DNA of 14,366 bases from Butyrivibrio sp. (GCF_024699075.1 NZ_JAILQF010000393.1:1-14366); one strand, 5' to 3'; numbered from the stretch's first letter, positions 6,357 to 13,906 are shown. Numbers and translations are program-made. Notes: a model not told the origin generated them from the letters alone.

Positions 6357-7103
6357 ATGCTGACACAGGAAAGACGGGATATAATAACCCGAATAGTAAA
6401 TGAAAAGAATGCAGTAACTGTCGCAGAGCTTGTAGAAGAGCTTGATACTTCTGCTGCTACTATAAGACGAGATCTTACGGAGCTTGACAAGGAACACCGT
6501 ATTATCAAGGTATTTGGTGGTGCTACCTCTTTAAACAGTGTAAGCACCAGTGAAGATGCTGTAAAAGAAAAGCTTTTTAAAAATGTCGAAGCCAAGGATG
6601 AAATAAGCCGCTATGCAGCATCTTTGATAATGGATGATGATTTCGTATATATAGACTCAGGAACTACTACTTTAAAGCTTATAGATTATATTACCAATAC
6701 GAAAGCCAAGTATATTACTAATGGTATAGTTCATGCCAAGCGCTTAATAGAACATCACCTGGATACCATAATTATCGGCGGAAGGGTCAAAGCCAGAACT
6801 GAAGCTGTTATAGGATCTGATTGTGTTGATGTTATAAGACGCTACCACTTCACCAAGTCCTTTATGGGTACTAACGGAATCTCATTAAAGGCAGGTTTTA
6901 CAACACCTGATGTTGATGAAGCCATGGTAAAGGCAGAGGCTGTCAAGCACTCATATATGTCTTACATACTTGCCGATCATTCCAAGTTCGGAGTCGTAAG
7001 TTCAGTAACATTTGCAGAGCTTAAGGCATGTGCGATCATCACTGACAAAGAGCCATCCAGACAATACACAGACGAAACTGTTATCAAGTTTTTCCAGCAG
7101 TAA
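6357..7103 (+). CDS. fruR: DeoR-family regulator of the fructose operon
   Basis: The 248 residues show the DeoR layout. An N-terminal helix-turn-helix (about 19-42, TVAELVEELDTSAATIRRDL) is followed by the family sequence KVFGGATSL and a sugar-phosphate sensor domain (about 75-235) with DSGTTTL, IIGGRVK, FMGTNGIS and LADHSKFG. Regulators of this type next to fruK normally bind fructose-1-phosphate and repress the fru operon when it is absent. The ATG at 6357 has GAGG five bases upstream. fruK starts 23 bases after its stop, so the two are co-transcribed. The effector is inferred from context and family. Confidence 0.93.
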   Translation: MLTQERRDIITRIVNEKNAVTVAELVEELDTSAATIRRDLTELDKEHRIIKVFGGATSLNSVSTSEDAVKEKLFKNVEAKDEISRYAASLIMDDDFVYIDSGTTTLKLIDYITNTKAKYITNGIVHAKRLIEHHLDTIIIGGRVKARTEAVIGSDCVDVIRRYHFTKSFMGTNGISLKAGFTTPDVDEAMVKAEAVKHSYMSYILADHSKFGVVSSVTFAELKACAIITDKEPSRQYTDETVIKFFQQ

Positions 7104-7126
7104 AATGCAGGAAAGGAGATTTAATA

Positions 7127-8038
7127 ATGATATACACAGTCACCTTTAATCCAGCCCTGGACTATGTAGTTCATATGTCACAGGATTTGGCTATCGGTAT
7201 GACCAACAGATCAGACGCTGAAGAGATTTACTTTGGAGGTAAAGGAATCAACGTTTCAAACGTGCTTAGAGAACTGGACCTCCCGACATGCGCACTTGGC
7301 TTTATTGCCGGCTTTACCGGTAAAGCCCTTGACGAAGGTGTTGCAGCATCAGGTATAAAGACAGACTTTATAAAGCTCCCTGAAGGCAACACAAGAATCA
7401 ACGTCAAGATCAAAGCTTTGGAAGAAACAGAAATAAACGGCCAGGGACCGAAAATTCCTGACGAATGCCAGAAAGCTCTTTTTGAAAAGCTTGATATGTT
7501 AAAAGAAGGAGATACCCTGGTTCTTGCAGGAAGTATTCCATCTTCTCTTCCAAGCGATGTATACGAAAGAATTCTTGAAAGGCTTGATGGAAAGGGAATC
7601 AGATTCGTAGTAGATGCAATCAAGGATCTGCTCATGAATGTACTCAAATATCATCCTTTCCTCATAAAGCCCAACAAGCAGGAACTTGGCGAAATGTTCG
7701 GTGTGGAGATCACATCAGATGAAGACACCATTCTTTACGCCAAAAAGCTTCAGGAAAAAGGAGCCCGCAACGTACTTATATCCATGGCAGGTGACGGATC
7801 ACTTCTTGTAACAGAAGATGGTCAGATCTTAAGACAGGGTGTTTGCAAGGGTAAAGTCAAAAACTCTGTAGGCGCCGGAGATTCAATGGTTGCAGGATTC
7901 ATAGCTGGTTACGAAAAGTCAGGCGGAGATTATAAAGTAGCTCTTAATCTCGGAACAGCCTGCGGAGGTGCTACAGCATTCTCTGACGGACTTGCAAAGA
8001 AAACTCTTATTGATGAGCTTTATAAAACACTTAACTAA
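7127..8038 (+). CDS. fruK: 1-phosphofructokinase
   Basis: This cytoplasmic PfkB-family kinase (303 residues, normal length) converts fructose-1-phosphate and ATP to fructose-1,6-bisphosphate, feeding PTS-imported fructose into glycolysis. Visible motifs are NPALDYVV at the N-terminus, the first family signature GGKGINVS (37-44), the TEINGQGP segment (101-108), LAGSIP and the second signature NSVGAGDSMVAGF with catalytic Asp252. Tagatose-6-phosphate kinase is a close relative, but position between fruR and the fructose permease decides for FruK. The ribosome binding site AAAGGAG is strong. The next gene follows after 80 bases that contain a small hairpin. Confidence 0.95.
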   Translation: MIYTVTFNPALDYVVHMSQDLAIGMTNRSDAEEIYFGGKGINVSNVLRELDLPTCALGFIAGFTGKALDEGVAASGIKTDFIKLPEGNTRINVKIKALEETEINGQGPKIPDECQKALFEKLDMLKEGDTLVLAGSIPSSLPSDVYERILERLDGKGIRFVVDAIKDLLMNVLKYHPFLIKPNKQELGEMFGVEITSDEDTILYAKKLQEKGARNVLISMAGDGSLLVTEDGQILRQGVCKGKVKNSVGAGDSMVAGFIAGYEKSGGDYKVALNLGTACGGATAFSDGLAKKTLIDELYKTLN

Positions 8039-8043
8039 GTAAG

Positions 8044-8072
8044 AAGATACTGTTATACAAACACAGTATTTT
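8044..8072 (+). other. Intercistronic hairpin between fruK and fruA
   Basis: AAGATACTGT (8044-8053) and ACAGTATTTT (8063-8072) form a ten-pair stem with one G-U around a nine-base loop. It is AT-rich and has no following T run, so it is a weak terminator at best. It may instead tune relative expression or mark a processing site; this is inference. Confidence 0.4.
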
Positions 8073-8118
8073 CAAATAAAACAAGGTATTCTTTTAAGAA
8101 AGGGATAGGGTTAAAAGT

Positions 8119-10170
8119 ATGAAAATCACAGAGTTTTTACAGCCGCAGGGCGTAAAGCTGGGTCTATCAGTTGCAGATCAGAATGCAGCAATCGATGAAC
8201 TTATTGCTTTGCACAATGCAGCAGGGAATCTTAACGACGCAGCAGCATTTAAGGATGCTATTCTTGCTCGTGAAGCAAAGGGTTCAACAGCAATAGGTAA
8301 GGGCATTGCTGTTCCTCACGGAAAGTCATCTTCTGTTAAGAAGGCAGGACTTACAGCAATAACTGTTCCAGGTGGTGTTGACTATAAATCACTTGACGGA
8401 CAGCCTTCAAACCTTTTGTTCATGATAGCTGCTCCGGACGGAGCTGCTGATACTCATCTTGAAGTACTGTCAAAACTTATGACAATGCTCATGGATGATA
8501 ACTTTACAGGAAAGCTCGTTGCAGCAAAATCAGTTGATGAATTCATGAAGATAATTGATGAAAAGGAAGCTGAAAAAGACAAAGAAGCTGCTGCTAAAGC
8601 TGCTCCTGCAGCTGCAAGCAAAACTCTTAATCTTCTTGCAGTTACAGCATGTCCTACAGGTATTGCTCACACATACATGGCTGCTGAAGCTCTTGAGCAG
8701 GCTGCTAAAGATAAAGGTTATTCAATCAAGGTTGAAACAGATGGATCAGGCGGAGCCAAGAACGTACTTACAGCTTCTGAGATCCAGGCTGCTGACGTTA
8801 TCATTCTTGCAGTTGACAAGAATGTAGAAATGGGACGTTTTGATGGCAAGAAGGTTATCAAAGCTTCTACAGCCAATGCAATCCATAATGCAAATGATCT
8901 TCTCGCAAAGGCTGCTGATGGCAATGTTCCAGTATATCATCATACAGGTGCTGTTTCCGAGAATACATCTGTTGATGGAGACGAATCAATCGGACGTAAG
9001 TTCTACAAGCACCTCATGAATGGTGTATCACACATGCTTCCATTCGTAATTGGCGGTGGTATCCTTGTAGCTCTTTCATTCCTTATTGATACACTTGCAG
9101 GCTATGGCACAACAGGTGGCGGTAACTTTGGTACCATGACTCCTCTTTCAGCCTTCTTCAAATATGTAGGCGGACTTGCAATGGGTCTTATGGTTCCTGT
9201 ACTTGCAGGATATATTGCTTATTCAATTGCTGACAGACCAGGTCTTGCAGTTGGTTTTACAGGCGGTCTTCTTGCATCAAGCGGAAATGCAGCTCTTTCA
9301 AGCTTTGTTTGGGGCGAACAGGTTGACCAGCTTGGCGGTTTCAGTAAGTTCATCGCAAAATTTGCATTCCAGGGATCAGGTAATACAGTATCAGGTTTCC
9401 TTGGCGGTATCGCAGCAGGTTTCCTTGCAGGTGCTATCGTACTGTGGCTTAAGAAGATAACTTCAGGATTCCCGAAGTCACTCGAAGGAATCAAGCCTGT
9501 ACTTATTTATCCTCTTTGCGGTATATTCCTTTTAAGTATCGCAATGTGCTTCGTACTTAATCCTATAATCGGACTTATCAATACAGGCCTTTCTGCAATG
9601 CTTACTGCTCTTTCAAATGCTAATATGCTTGCTCTTCTTGGTCTTATCCTCGGAGCTATGATGGCTATCGATATGGGTGGTCCTATCAACAAGGCAGCAT
9701 ATGTATTTGGTACAGGTATGCTTGCAACAGCATCTGATTATATGGCCCAGGGCGCTCAGATGTCAGATCCTAAGGTTTCTGCATGCTACATCGCAATGGC
9801 AGCTATCATGGTAGGTGGTATGGTTCCTCCTGTAGGTATCGCAATTGCTTGTAAACTCTTCCCTAAGAAGTTCACACTTGCTGAGCGTGAGACATGGATC
9901 ACAAACATAATCATGGGTTCTTCCTTCATTACAGAAGGTGCTATCCCATTTGCAGCAGCTGATCCTATCCATGTTATTCCTTGTACTATGATAGGTGCCG
10001 GAGTTGCAGGTCTTCTTTCTGCAGTATTTGGATGCACACTCATGGCTCCTCACGGCGGAATCTTCGTATTTGCAACTGTAGGTAATCCTATTCTTTACAT
10101 TGTTGCATGGCTCGTTGGATCAATAATTACTGCTATCCTTCTTGGTGTTATCAAAAAAGATAAAGAGTAA
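8119..10170 (+). CDS. fruA: PTS fructose transporter, fused EIIA-EIIB-EIIC
   Basis: This 683-residue membrane permease imports fructose and phosphorylates it to fructose-1-phosphate. Domain order is EIIA (1-150, phosphorylated His67 in AVPHGKS), an Ala/Lys-rich linker (about 150-168), EIIB (169-265, phosphorylated Cys178 in TACPTGIAHTYMAAE) and the membrane EIIC (about 292-683, with HMLPFVIGGGILVALSF, MAIDMGGPINKAAY and TEGAIPFAAADP). HPr-phosphate donates to His67, then Cys178, then the sugar. All active residues are present. Ribosome binding is modest (AGGG eight bases before ATG). As third gene of the fru operon it should be induced with fruK. A mannose or 2-O-mannosyl-glycerate specificity is possible for this family but is unlikely beside fruK. 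Confidence 0.96.
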   Translation: MKITEFLQPQGVKLGLSVADQNAAIDELIALHNAAGNLNDAAAFKDAILAREAKGSTAIGKGIAVPHGKSSSVKKAGLTAITVPGGVDYKSLDGQPSNLLFMIAAPDGAADTHLEVLSKLMTMLMDDNFTGKLVAAKSVDEFMKIIDEKEAEKDKEAAAKAAPAAASKTLNLLAVTACPTGIAHTYMAAEALEQAAKDKGYSIKVETDGSGGAKNVLTASEIQAADVIILAVDKNVEMGRFDGKKVIKASTANAIHNANDLLAKAADGNVPVYHHTGAVSENTSVDGDESIGRKFYKHLMNGVSHMLPFVIGGGILVALSFLIDTLAGYGTTGGGNFGTMTPLSAFFKYVGGLAMGLMVPVLAGYIAYSIADRPGLAVGFTGGLLASSGNAALSSFVWGEQVDQLGGFSKFIAKFAFQGSGNTVSGFLGGIAAGFLAGAIVLWLKKITSGFPKSLEGIKPVLIYPLCGIFLLSIAMCFVLNPIIGLINTGLSAMLTALSNANMLALLGLILGAMMAIDMGGPINKAAYVFGTGMLATASDYMAQGAQMSDPKVSACYIAMAAIMVGGMVPPVGIAIACKLFPKKFTLAERETWITNIIMGSSFITEGAIPFAAADPIHVIPCTMIGAGVAGLLSAVFGCTLMAPHGGIFVFATVGNPILYIVAWLVGSIITAILLGVIKKDKE

Positions 10171-10219
10171 TTCATTGTAATAACACTTATATATGCCATA
10201 AACATAAGCTGTTTCAAAT

Positions 10220-10261
10220 AATACTTCAGCCCTGCATGCTGTCAAAGGCATGCAGGGTATT
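10220..10261 (+). terminator. Strong GC hairpin at the end of the fru operon
   Basis: CCCTGCATGC (10230-10239) and GCATGCAGGG (10248-10257) pair perfectly around TGTCAAAG. AATAC and GTATT can extend the stem past a five-base bulge. The following sequence TATTAGTGCC is poor in T, so termination may be partial and some transcription might reach ptsH-ptsI. Confidence 0.6.
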
Positions 10262-10290
10262 AGTGCCAATAAAAAGGTAATATTTCTTAT

Positions 10291-10339
10291 CTAAAACTAT
10301 CGACATACAACAAGGCATATCAGTTATAATAGTTTTTAG
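10291..10339 (+). promoter_or_regulatory. Candidate ptsH-ptsI promoter inside an inverted repeat
   Basis: A perfect TATAAT (10325-10330) follows TCGACA (10300-10305) at a long 19-base spacing. The pair is enclosed by CTAAAACTAT (10291-10300) and ATAGTTTTTAG (10329-10339), reverse complements apart from one extra T. This would give a leader of about 160 bases before ptsH. The spacing makes the promoter call uncertain. Confidence 0.4.
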
Positions 10340-10391
10340 GATGTTACTAAAAGGCACGATTTGCATGATCAGATATTGTTACAAAATCAAT

Positions 10392-10444
10392 TATGATATG
10401 ACAATCCCTACATTGCGAATAAATACACGCATTTTCATATCATA
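10392..10444. repeat. Nested inverted repeat in the region before ptsH
   Basis: TATGATATGA (10392-10401) and TCATATCATA (10435-10444) are exact reverse complements 33 bases apart. A smaller TGCG/CGCA pair (10414-10417 and 10428-10431) lies between them. It could be a regulator site or a leader-RNA stem. No T run follows, so it is not a terminator. Apart from this, the hairpin at 10220-10261 and the candidate promoter, I see nothing in 10171-10498. Confidence 0.5.
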
Positions 10445-10498
10445 TAAATGTGAAATAAATGATCTAGAACTATATTAAAACCATAGGAGGAATAACAA

Positions 10499-10762
10499 AT
10501 GGTATCAGCAAATGTTAAAGTAGTAAATGCAGAAGGAATGCACATGCGTCCGGCTAGTCTTTTCAGCCAGACAGTAACACCCTTTCAAAGTTCAGTAAGA
10601 ATCGTATTCAATGGTAATGAATTCGATGCAAAGTCCGTTATGATGCTTATGAGCGCATGCATTAAGTGCGGCGCTGAAATCGAGATCAAGTGTGACGGAC
10701 CTGATGAAAACGAAGCTCTTAAAGCTGCAGTAGATCTTGTTAACAGCGGACTTGGCGACTGA
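10499..10762 (+). CDS. ptsH: Phosphocarrier protein HPr
   Basis: The 87 residues are the normal HPr length. Phosphorylatable His15 sits in EGMHMRPAS with Arg17 and Pro18 following. Ser46, the site used by HPr kinase in Firmicutes, is in DAKSVMMLMSACIKCGAEIEI. HPr takes phosphate from Enzyme I and passes it to EIIA domains such as that of FruA; Ser46-phosphate normally serves catabolite repression through CcpA. The Ser46 loop reads SVMMLMSA where many HPrs have SIMGVMSL, and two cysteines (55 and 58) are present there. A strong GGAGG precedes ATG. ptsI starts 56 bases downstream, so the two form an operon. No HPr kinase gene lies in this window. Confidence 0.95.
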   Translation: MVSANVKVVNAEGMHMRPASLFSQTVTPFQSSVRIVFNGNEFDAKSVMMLMSACIKCGAEIEIKCDGPDENEALKAAVDLVNSGLGD

Positions 10763-10818
10763 TAATAACAGGTCACTATTCAATGTCATTTATCTCAAAT
10801 TGAAAGGATCAGACTAAT

Positions 10819-12525
10819 ATGTATGAGGGAATTGCTGCTTCAAGAGGCATAGGAATAGGTTCTGTATGCCGTATTATCGAACACGATCTTACATATGAGA
10901 ATCACAAGCCGGAAGATACAGAAGCTGAAAAAGGCCGTCTCCACAGCGCTGTCGAATCATTCAAACAGGAAACTACAGAAATGGCAGATGATATCAGAAA
11001 GCGAATAGGTCCCAAGGAAGCTGAAATCCTTGAAGGTCACCTTGTAATGATATCAGACCCGGCCATGGTAGGCGAAATGGACAAGATGATCGATAACAAT
11101 CAGTGCGCTGAAGCTGCCGTTTCAGCTGTATGTGATATGTTCATAAATATGTTCTCATCAATGGATGATGAGGTAATGAAACAGCGTGCGTCCGATGTTA
11201 AGGATATCAAGCAGAGCCTCCTTAAGCTCCTTCTTGGTATTGAAGATATCAATATCAGCAAGGTTGCTCCAGGAACAGTTCTTGTAGCCAAAGATCTGAC
11301 GCCATCCATGACATCACAGATAGTCAAAGAGAACGTTGCAGGTATTATCACTGAAATCGGTGGTAAGACATCACACTCTGCTATCCTTGCAAGAGCACTT
11401 GAAATTCCTGCTGTACTTTCTGTTCCGGGAATTATCGATCTTGTAAATGACAAGGATACAGCTATTATTGATGGAACTGAAGGACAGGTATTCATAAATC
11501 CTACAGGAGATGTTCTTACAACTTACATTAGAAAACGTGAAGATTTCATCAGAAAGCAGGAAGAGCTGAAGAAATTCCACGGAAAGGAAACAGTCACCAA
11601 AGATGGCAAGAAGCTTGAACTTTTCTGTAATATAGGAACTCCCAAGGATGCCAAAAAGGCTGTTGAATGTGATGGTGAAGGAATAGGACTTTTCCGTTCA
11701 GAATTCCTGTTCATGAACAATACGCACCTTCCTAACGAAGAGGAACAGTTTGAAGCCTACAAGGAAGCTGTTACTACCATGAATGGCAAAGCTGTTATCA
11801 TCCGTACTCTTGACATAGGCGGAGATAAGGACATTCCTTATCTTAATCTGGAAAAAGAGGATAACCCATTCCTTGGCTACAGAGCAGTTCGCTACTGTCT
11901 TGCAAATCCGGATACTTACAAGATCCAGCTTCGCGCTATCATGCGTGCAAGTGCATTTGGAAAAGTAAAGATAATGCTTCCTCTCGTAACAACAGTTGAT
12001 GAAGTAAGAAATGTCAAAGCTCTCGTTGAAGAGATCAAGAAAGAACTTGATGAAAAGAATATCGACTATGACAAGAACATAGAAGTTGGATGCATGATGG
12101 AAACAGCATCAGCTTCTCTTATCGCAGATAAGCTTGCCAAGGAGTCAGATTTCTTCTCAATAGGAACTAATGACCTGACTCAGTACACAATGAGCGTAGA
12201 CAGAGGAAATGCAAAGGTTGCATACCTTTATTCCGCTTTCCAGCCATCAGTACTTAGATCTATAAGGAATATTATAGCTGCAGGTAATGCAGCAGGAATT
12301 CCTGTAGGAATGTGCGGAGAGGCAGCTGCAGATCCTCTTATGATCCCGCTTCTGATCGCTTTTGGACTTGATGAATACAGCGTTAACCCTGTTCTCGTTC
12401 TGACAGCAAGATGCATCATAAGCAAGTGGTCTGTAGAAGAAGCTAAGGCTCTTGCTGACAAAGTCATGGAACTTGATACAGAAAAAGAGATTGTAGAACT
12501 CTTAAAAGCATCTTCCAAGGATTAA
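10819..12525 (+). CDS. ptsI: PTS Enzyme I (phosphoenolpyruvate-protein phosphotransferase)
   Basis: This cytoplasmic enzyme (568 residues, usual length) takes phosphate from phosphoenolpyruvate and gives it to HPr. The HPr-binding and phosphohistidine half comes first, with His186 in GGKTSHSAILAR. The PEP-binding barrel follows, with Arg293 (GLFRSEFLF), Arg329, Glu428, Asn451-Asp452 (SIGTNDLTQYTMSVDRGN) and catalytic Cys499 in GMCGEAA. All key residues are present. Two C-terminal segments differ from common EIs: YSAFQPSVLR where most have a HP motif, and YSVNPVLVLTARCI where most have SMSA. AAAGGA lies ten bases before ATG, and a weak TTCAAT/ATTGAA pair just upstream overlaps it. Two terminator hairpins follow. 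Confidence 0.96.
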   Translation: MYEGIAASRGIGIGSVCRIIEHDLTYENHKPEDTEAEKGRLHSAVESFKQETTEMADDIRKRIGPKEAEILEGHLVMISDPAMVGEMDKMIDNNQCAEAAVSAVCDMFINMFSSMDDEVMKQRASDVKDIKQSLLKLLLGIEDINISKVAPGTVLVAKDLTPSMTSQIVKENVAGIITEIGGKTSHSAILARALEIPAVLSVPGIIDLVNDKDTAIIDGTEGQVFINPTGDVLTTYIRKREDFIRKQEELKKFHGKETVTKDGKKLELFCNIGTPKDAKKAVECDGEGIGLFRSEFLFMNNTHLPNEEEQFEAYKEAVTTMNGKAVIIRTLDIGGDKDIPYLNLEKEDNPFLGYRAVRYCLANPDTYKIQLRAIMRASAFGKVKIMLPLVTTVDEVRNVKALVEEIKKELDEKNIDYDKNIEVGCMMETASASLIADKLAKESDFFSIGTNDLTQYTMSVDRGNAKVAYLYSAFQPSVLRSIRNIIAAGNAAGIPVGMCGEAAADPLMIPLLIAFGLDEYSVNPVLVLTARCIISKWSVEEAKALADKVMELDTEKEIVELLKASSKD

Positions 12526-12534
12526 GGTATAAAT

Positions 12535-12555
12535 AAGCACAAGTGCTTTTTATAT
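12535..12555 (+). terminator. First terminator after ptsI
   Basis: AAGCA and TGCTT close around CAAG, and the hairpin runs straight into TTTTATATTT. The short stem plus T tract ten bases after the stop codon fits an intrinsic terminator of modest strength. Confidence 0.6.
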
Positions 12556-12575
12556 TTATCCGTATAATATAACTA

Positions 12576-12627
12576 AAATCCCCTAAAGAAGATTTTGGAT
12601 ATTTCCATCATCTGCTTTAGGGGATTT
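12576..12627. terminator. Bidirectional terminator between ptsI and the unknown gene
   Basis: AAATCCCCTAAAG (12576-12588) and CTTTAGGGGATTT (12615-12627) are perfect 13-base complements. The 26-base interior can extend the stem by AGA/TCT and TGGA/TCCA around TATT. On the minus strand the arm is followed by TTAGTTATATTATA, on the plus strand by CTATTATTATCC. It serves the converging genes on both sides. Confidence 0.75.
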
Positions 12628-12671
12628 CTATTATTATCCTTTAATTTAAATTTATACTTTTAATAGTCTTA

Positions 12672-13433
12672 TCAGTTCATCTCCGTCCTTACAACGGTCT
12701 TAACACCATTTTCTATAGTAACTGTCTCAAGATATGTCTTATCGCCTTCTACGACGATATTAGAGTACTCTTCTGTTACTTCTTCAACAGTAGCTCCTGA
12801 TCCTGATCCACTGCCACTTCCACCGGCTCCTTCTCCAAATCCGTCATAAAGCATATCAACAGATGCATCAACATTCTCTACTGCAGGAAGACCATACTCT
12901 ATTGCTCTGTCATTAAGCGCATTTCCAAGAGTTACCATATTCTCTCTGACCATAAGATCATTGAAGGTGTATCCAAGAGACTGCATGGTATCAACGATTG
13001 TTGTTGTATTAGCTCTGAAAGTATCCTGCATGCTTTCTAGAAGAAGCTTTTGATCATCGCTTAAAGCCTGCTTAACAGCTGAATCTATAAAAGACTCAAC
13101 ATCAATATTGCCAACTCCAAGATTAGAACCAGAGATAGCACTTGATCCAAGAACCGAACTTGTAAATGTACCGCTAGCATCATAGATACCTGATGTTGAA
13201 TTCTGAGAAGCCTTGATAGCATTTATTGTGCTTGTATATGTATCCTGAATATTGTCTATGGAAGATACACTTGAAGTATTATCACCCATGTCTATAGATG
13301 ACGTTGCTCCTAAAAGGTTAACCTGCTGTGCAAAAGTTAACGCTGCTTCTTCAGAGACCGCCTTAAGTCTTGAATAGGTCTTATAATAAAGATCTTCTAC
13401 CGAATCAATTCCATTTACAGATGCTATTGCCAT
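12672..13433 (-). CDS. Unknown cysteine-free Ser/Thr/Gly-rich protein
   Basis: I do not recognise this 253-residue protein. It has no signal peptide, membrane segment or cysteine. Residues 1-45 look helical (SVEDLYYKTYSRLKAVSEEAALTFAQQVNLL). Residues 45-110 are rich in Ser and Thr. Residues 110-195 are again helical (SFIDSAVKQALSDDQKLLLESMQDTFR). A flexible Gly-Ser linker (about 201-213) leads to a small strand-forming tail (EEYSNIVVEGDKTYLETVTI). The composition, the lack of Cys and the helical ends recall proteins exported by the flagellar apparatus, but this is a guess. GGAGG lies eight bases before the ATG. It is a single gene, converging with ptsI, with an elaborate upstream region (13488-13906). 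Confidence 0.85.
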   Translation of the reverse strand: MAIASVNGIDSVEDLYYKTYSRLKAVSEEAALTFAQQVNLLGATSSIDMGDNTSSVSSIDNIQDTYTSTINAIKASQNSTSGIYDASGTFTSSVLGSSAISGSNLGVGNIDVESFIDSAVKQALSDDQKLLLESMQDTFRANTTTIVDTMQSLGYTFNDLMVRENMVTLGNALNDRAIEYGLPAVENVDASVDMLYDGFGEGAGGSGSGSGSGATVEEVTEEYSNIVVEGDKTYLETVTIENGVKTVVRTEMN

Positions 13434-13487
13434 TTGTTTTCCCTCCTTGTGCCTCTATGCTGCATACATGATATTTTCATGCTGCCC

Positions 13488-13513
13488 TTTTTTCGAAAAG
13501 GTTTTCGAAAAAA
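13488..13513. repeat. Doubled TTTTCGAAAA palindrome upstream of the unknown gene
   Basis: TTTTTTCGAAAA, GG and TTTTCGAAAAAA make a 26-base near-symmetrical element. Each half is itself a palindrome, and the two halves are also inverted copies of each other. It lies about 20-45 bases downstream of the predicted transcription start, where a repressor or an RNA stem could act. Nearer the gene a smaller CATGA-TATTT-TCATG hairpin occurs at 13467-13481. Confidence 0.7.
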
Positions 13514-13540
13514 TCCCCTGAGCATAGTTGTTATAATACT

Positions 13541-13570
13541 ATTATACTCTGAGTTATGGCTAAATGTAAA
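13541..13570 (-). promoter_or_regulatory. Sigma-A promoter of the unknown gene
   Basis: The minus strand carries TTTACA (13570-13565), an 18-base spacer and a perfect TATAAT (13546-13541). Transcription would start near 13534, about 100 bases before the ATG at 13433. The surrounding TATAATA/TATTATA palindrome also gives a TATAAT on the plus strand. Confidence 0.6.
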
Positions 13571-13766
13571 AAGCCACTTATACTCATCTTTCCTCGAAAT
13601 TTATTTCGGTATGCATACGCTACTACTTAATAAGCTGACAAAATATATAGAAATTATGATTATTTTCATGATAATTTTCTTGTATATTTTTACTTCTGGC
13701 TTGTAAAACAGTGGCTTAGGCTCAATTGTACATTTCTCACAATCACTATACTAATTAAATATATGC
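13571..13766. other. AT-rich spacer without a gene
   Basis: I see no gene here. The only structure is CGAAAT-TT-ATTTCG (13595-13608), a 6+6 dyad that shares a TCGAAA core with the larger element at 13488-13513. The plus-strand open frame crossing this stretch begins in the complement of the neighbouring gene's ribosome binding site and is not credible. Confidence 0.5.
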
Positions 13767-13906
13767 CTCAATATTTAAATCTCAATGCTTAAATCTCAAT
13801 GTTTAAGTATCAATACTTAAATATCAATACTTAAATATCAACGCTTAAATCTCAATACTTGAATATCAATACTTAAATATCAATACTTAAATATCAGTAT
13901 TCTAAT
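13767..13906. repeat. Ten tandem copies of a 14-bp repeat
   Basis: Ten head-to-tail units of exactly 14 bases follow the consensus ATCAATACTTAAAT. Units 4, 5, 8 and 9 are identical; the others differ at one to four positions, mostly A/C at the first base and A/G or C/T changes in the middle. Each junction makes an imperfect ATAcTTAAaTAT palindrome. The 14-base period breaks reading frames, so the array is not coding. It lies between the gdhA terminator and the promoter of the unknown gene. No spacers are present, so it is not a CRISPR array. From 13907 to 13994 there is only AT-rich sequence. Confidence 0.9.

Noticed and set aside
9763..10053. Minus-strand frames inside fruA and other long antisense frames in fruK, ptsI and ptsH
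   Set aside because: They lie opposite well-identified genes, lack ribosome binding sites and give implausible protein composition.
10360..10400. RAT antiterminator site before ptsH (ATTGTTAC segment)
   Set aside because: Resemblance is limited to a few bases, the paired arm does not fit, and no terminator overlaps it.
13586..13625. Second sigma-28 promoter (TAAG-N15-ACCGAAAT on the minus strand) for the unknown gene
   Set aside because: Only about 8 or 9 of 12 positions fit, and a better sigma-A promoter lies closer to the gene.
13434..13706. Plus-strand 90-residue hydrophobic open frame
   Set aside because: It starts with TTG in the complement of the neighbouring gene's ribosome binding site, has no binding site of its own, and runs across the predicted minus-strand promoter and dyads in AT-rich DNA.
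13767..13906. CRISPR array
   Set aside because: Units are contiguous 14-mers with no unique spacers and no cas genes nearby.
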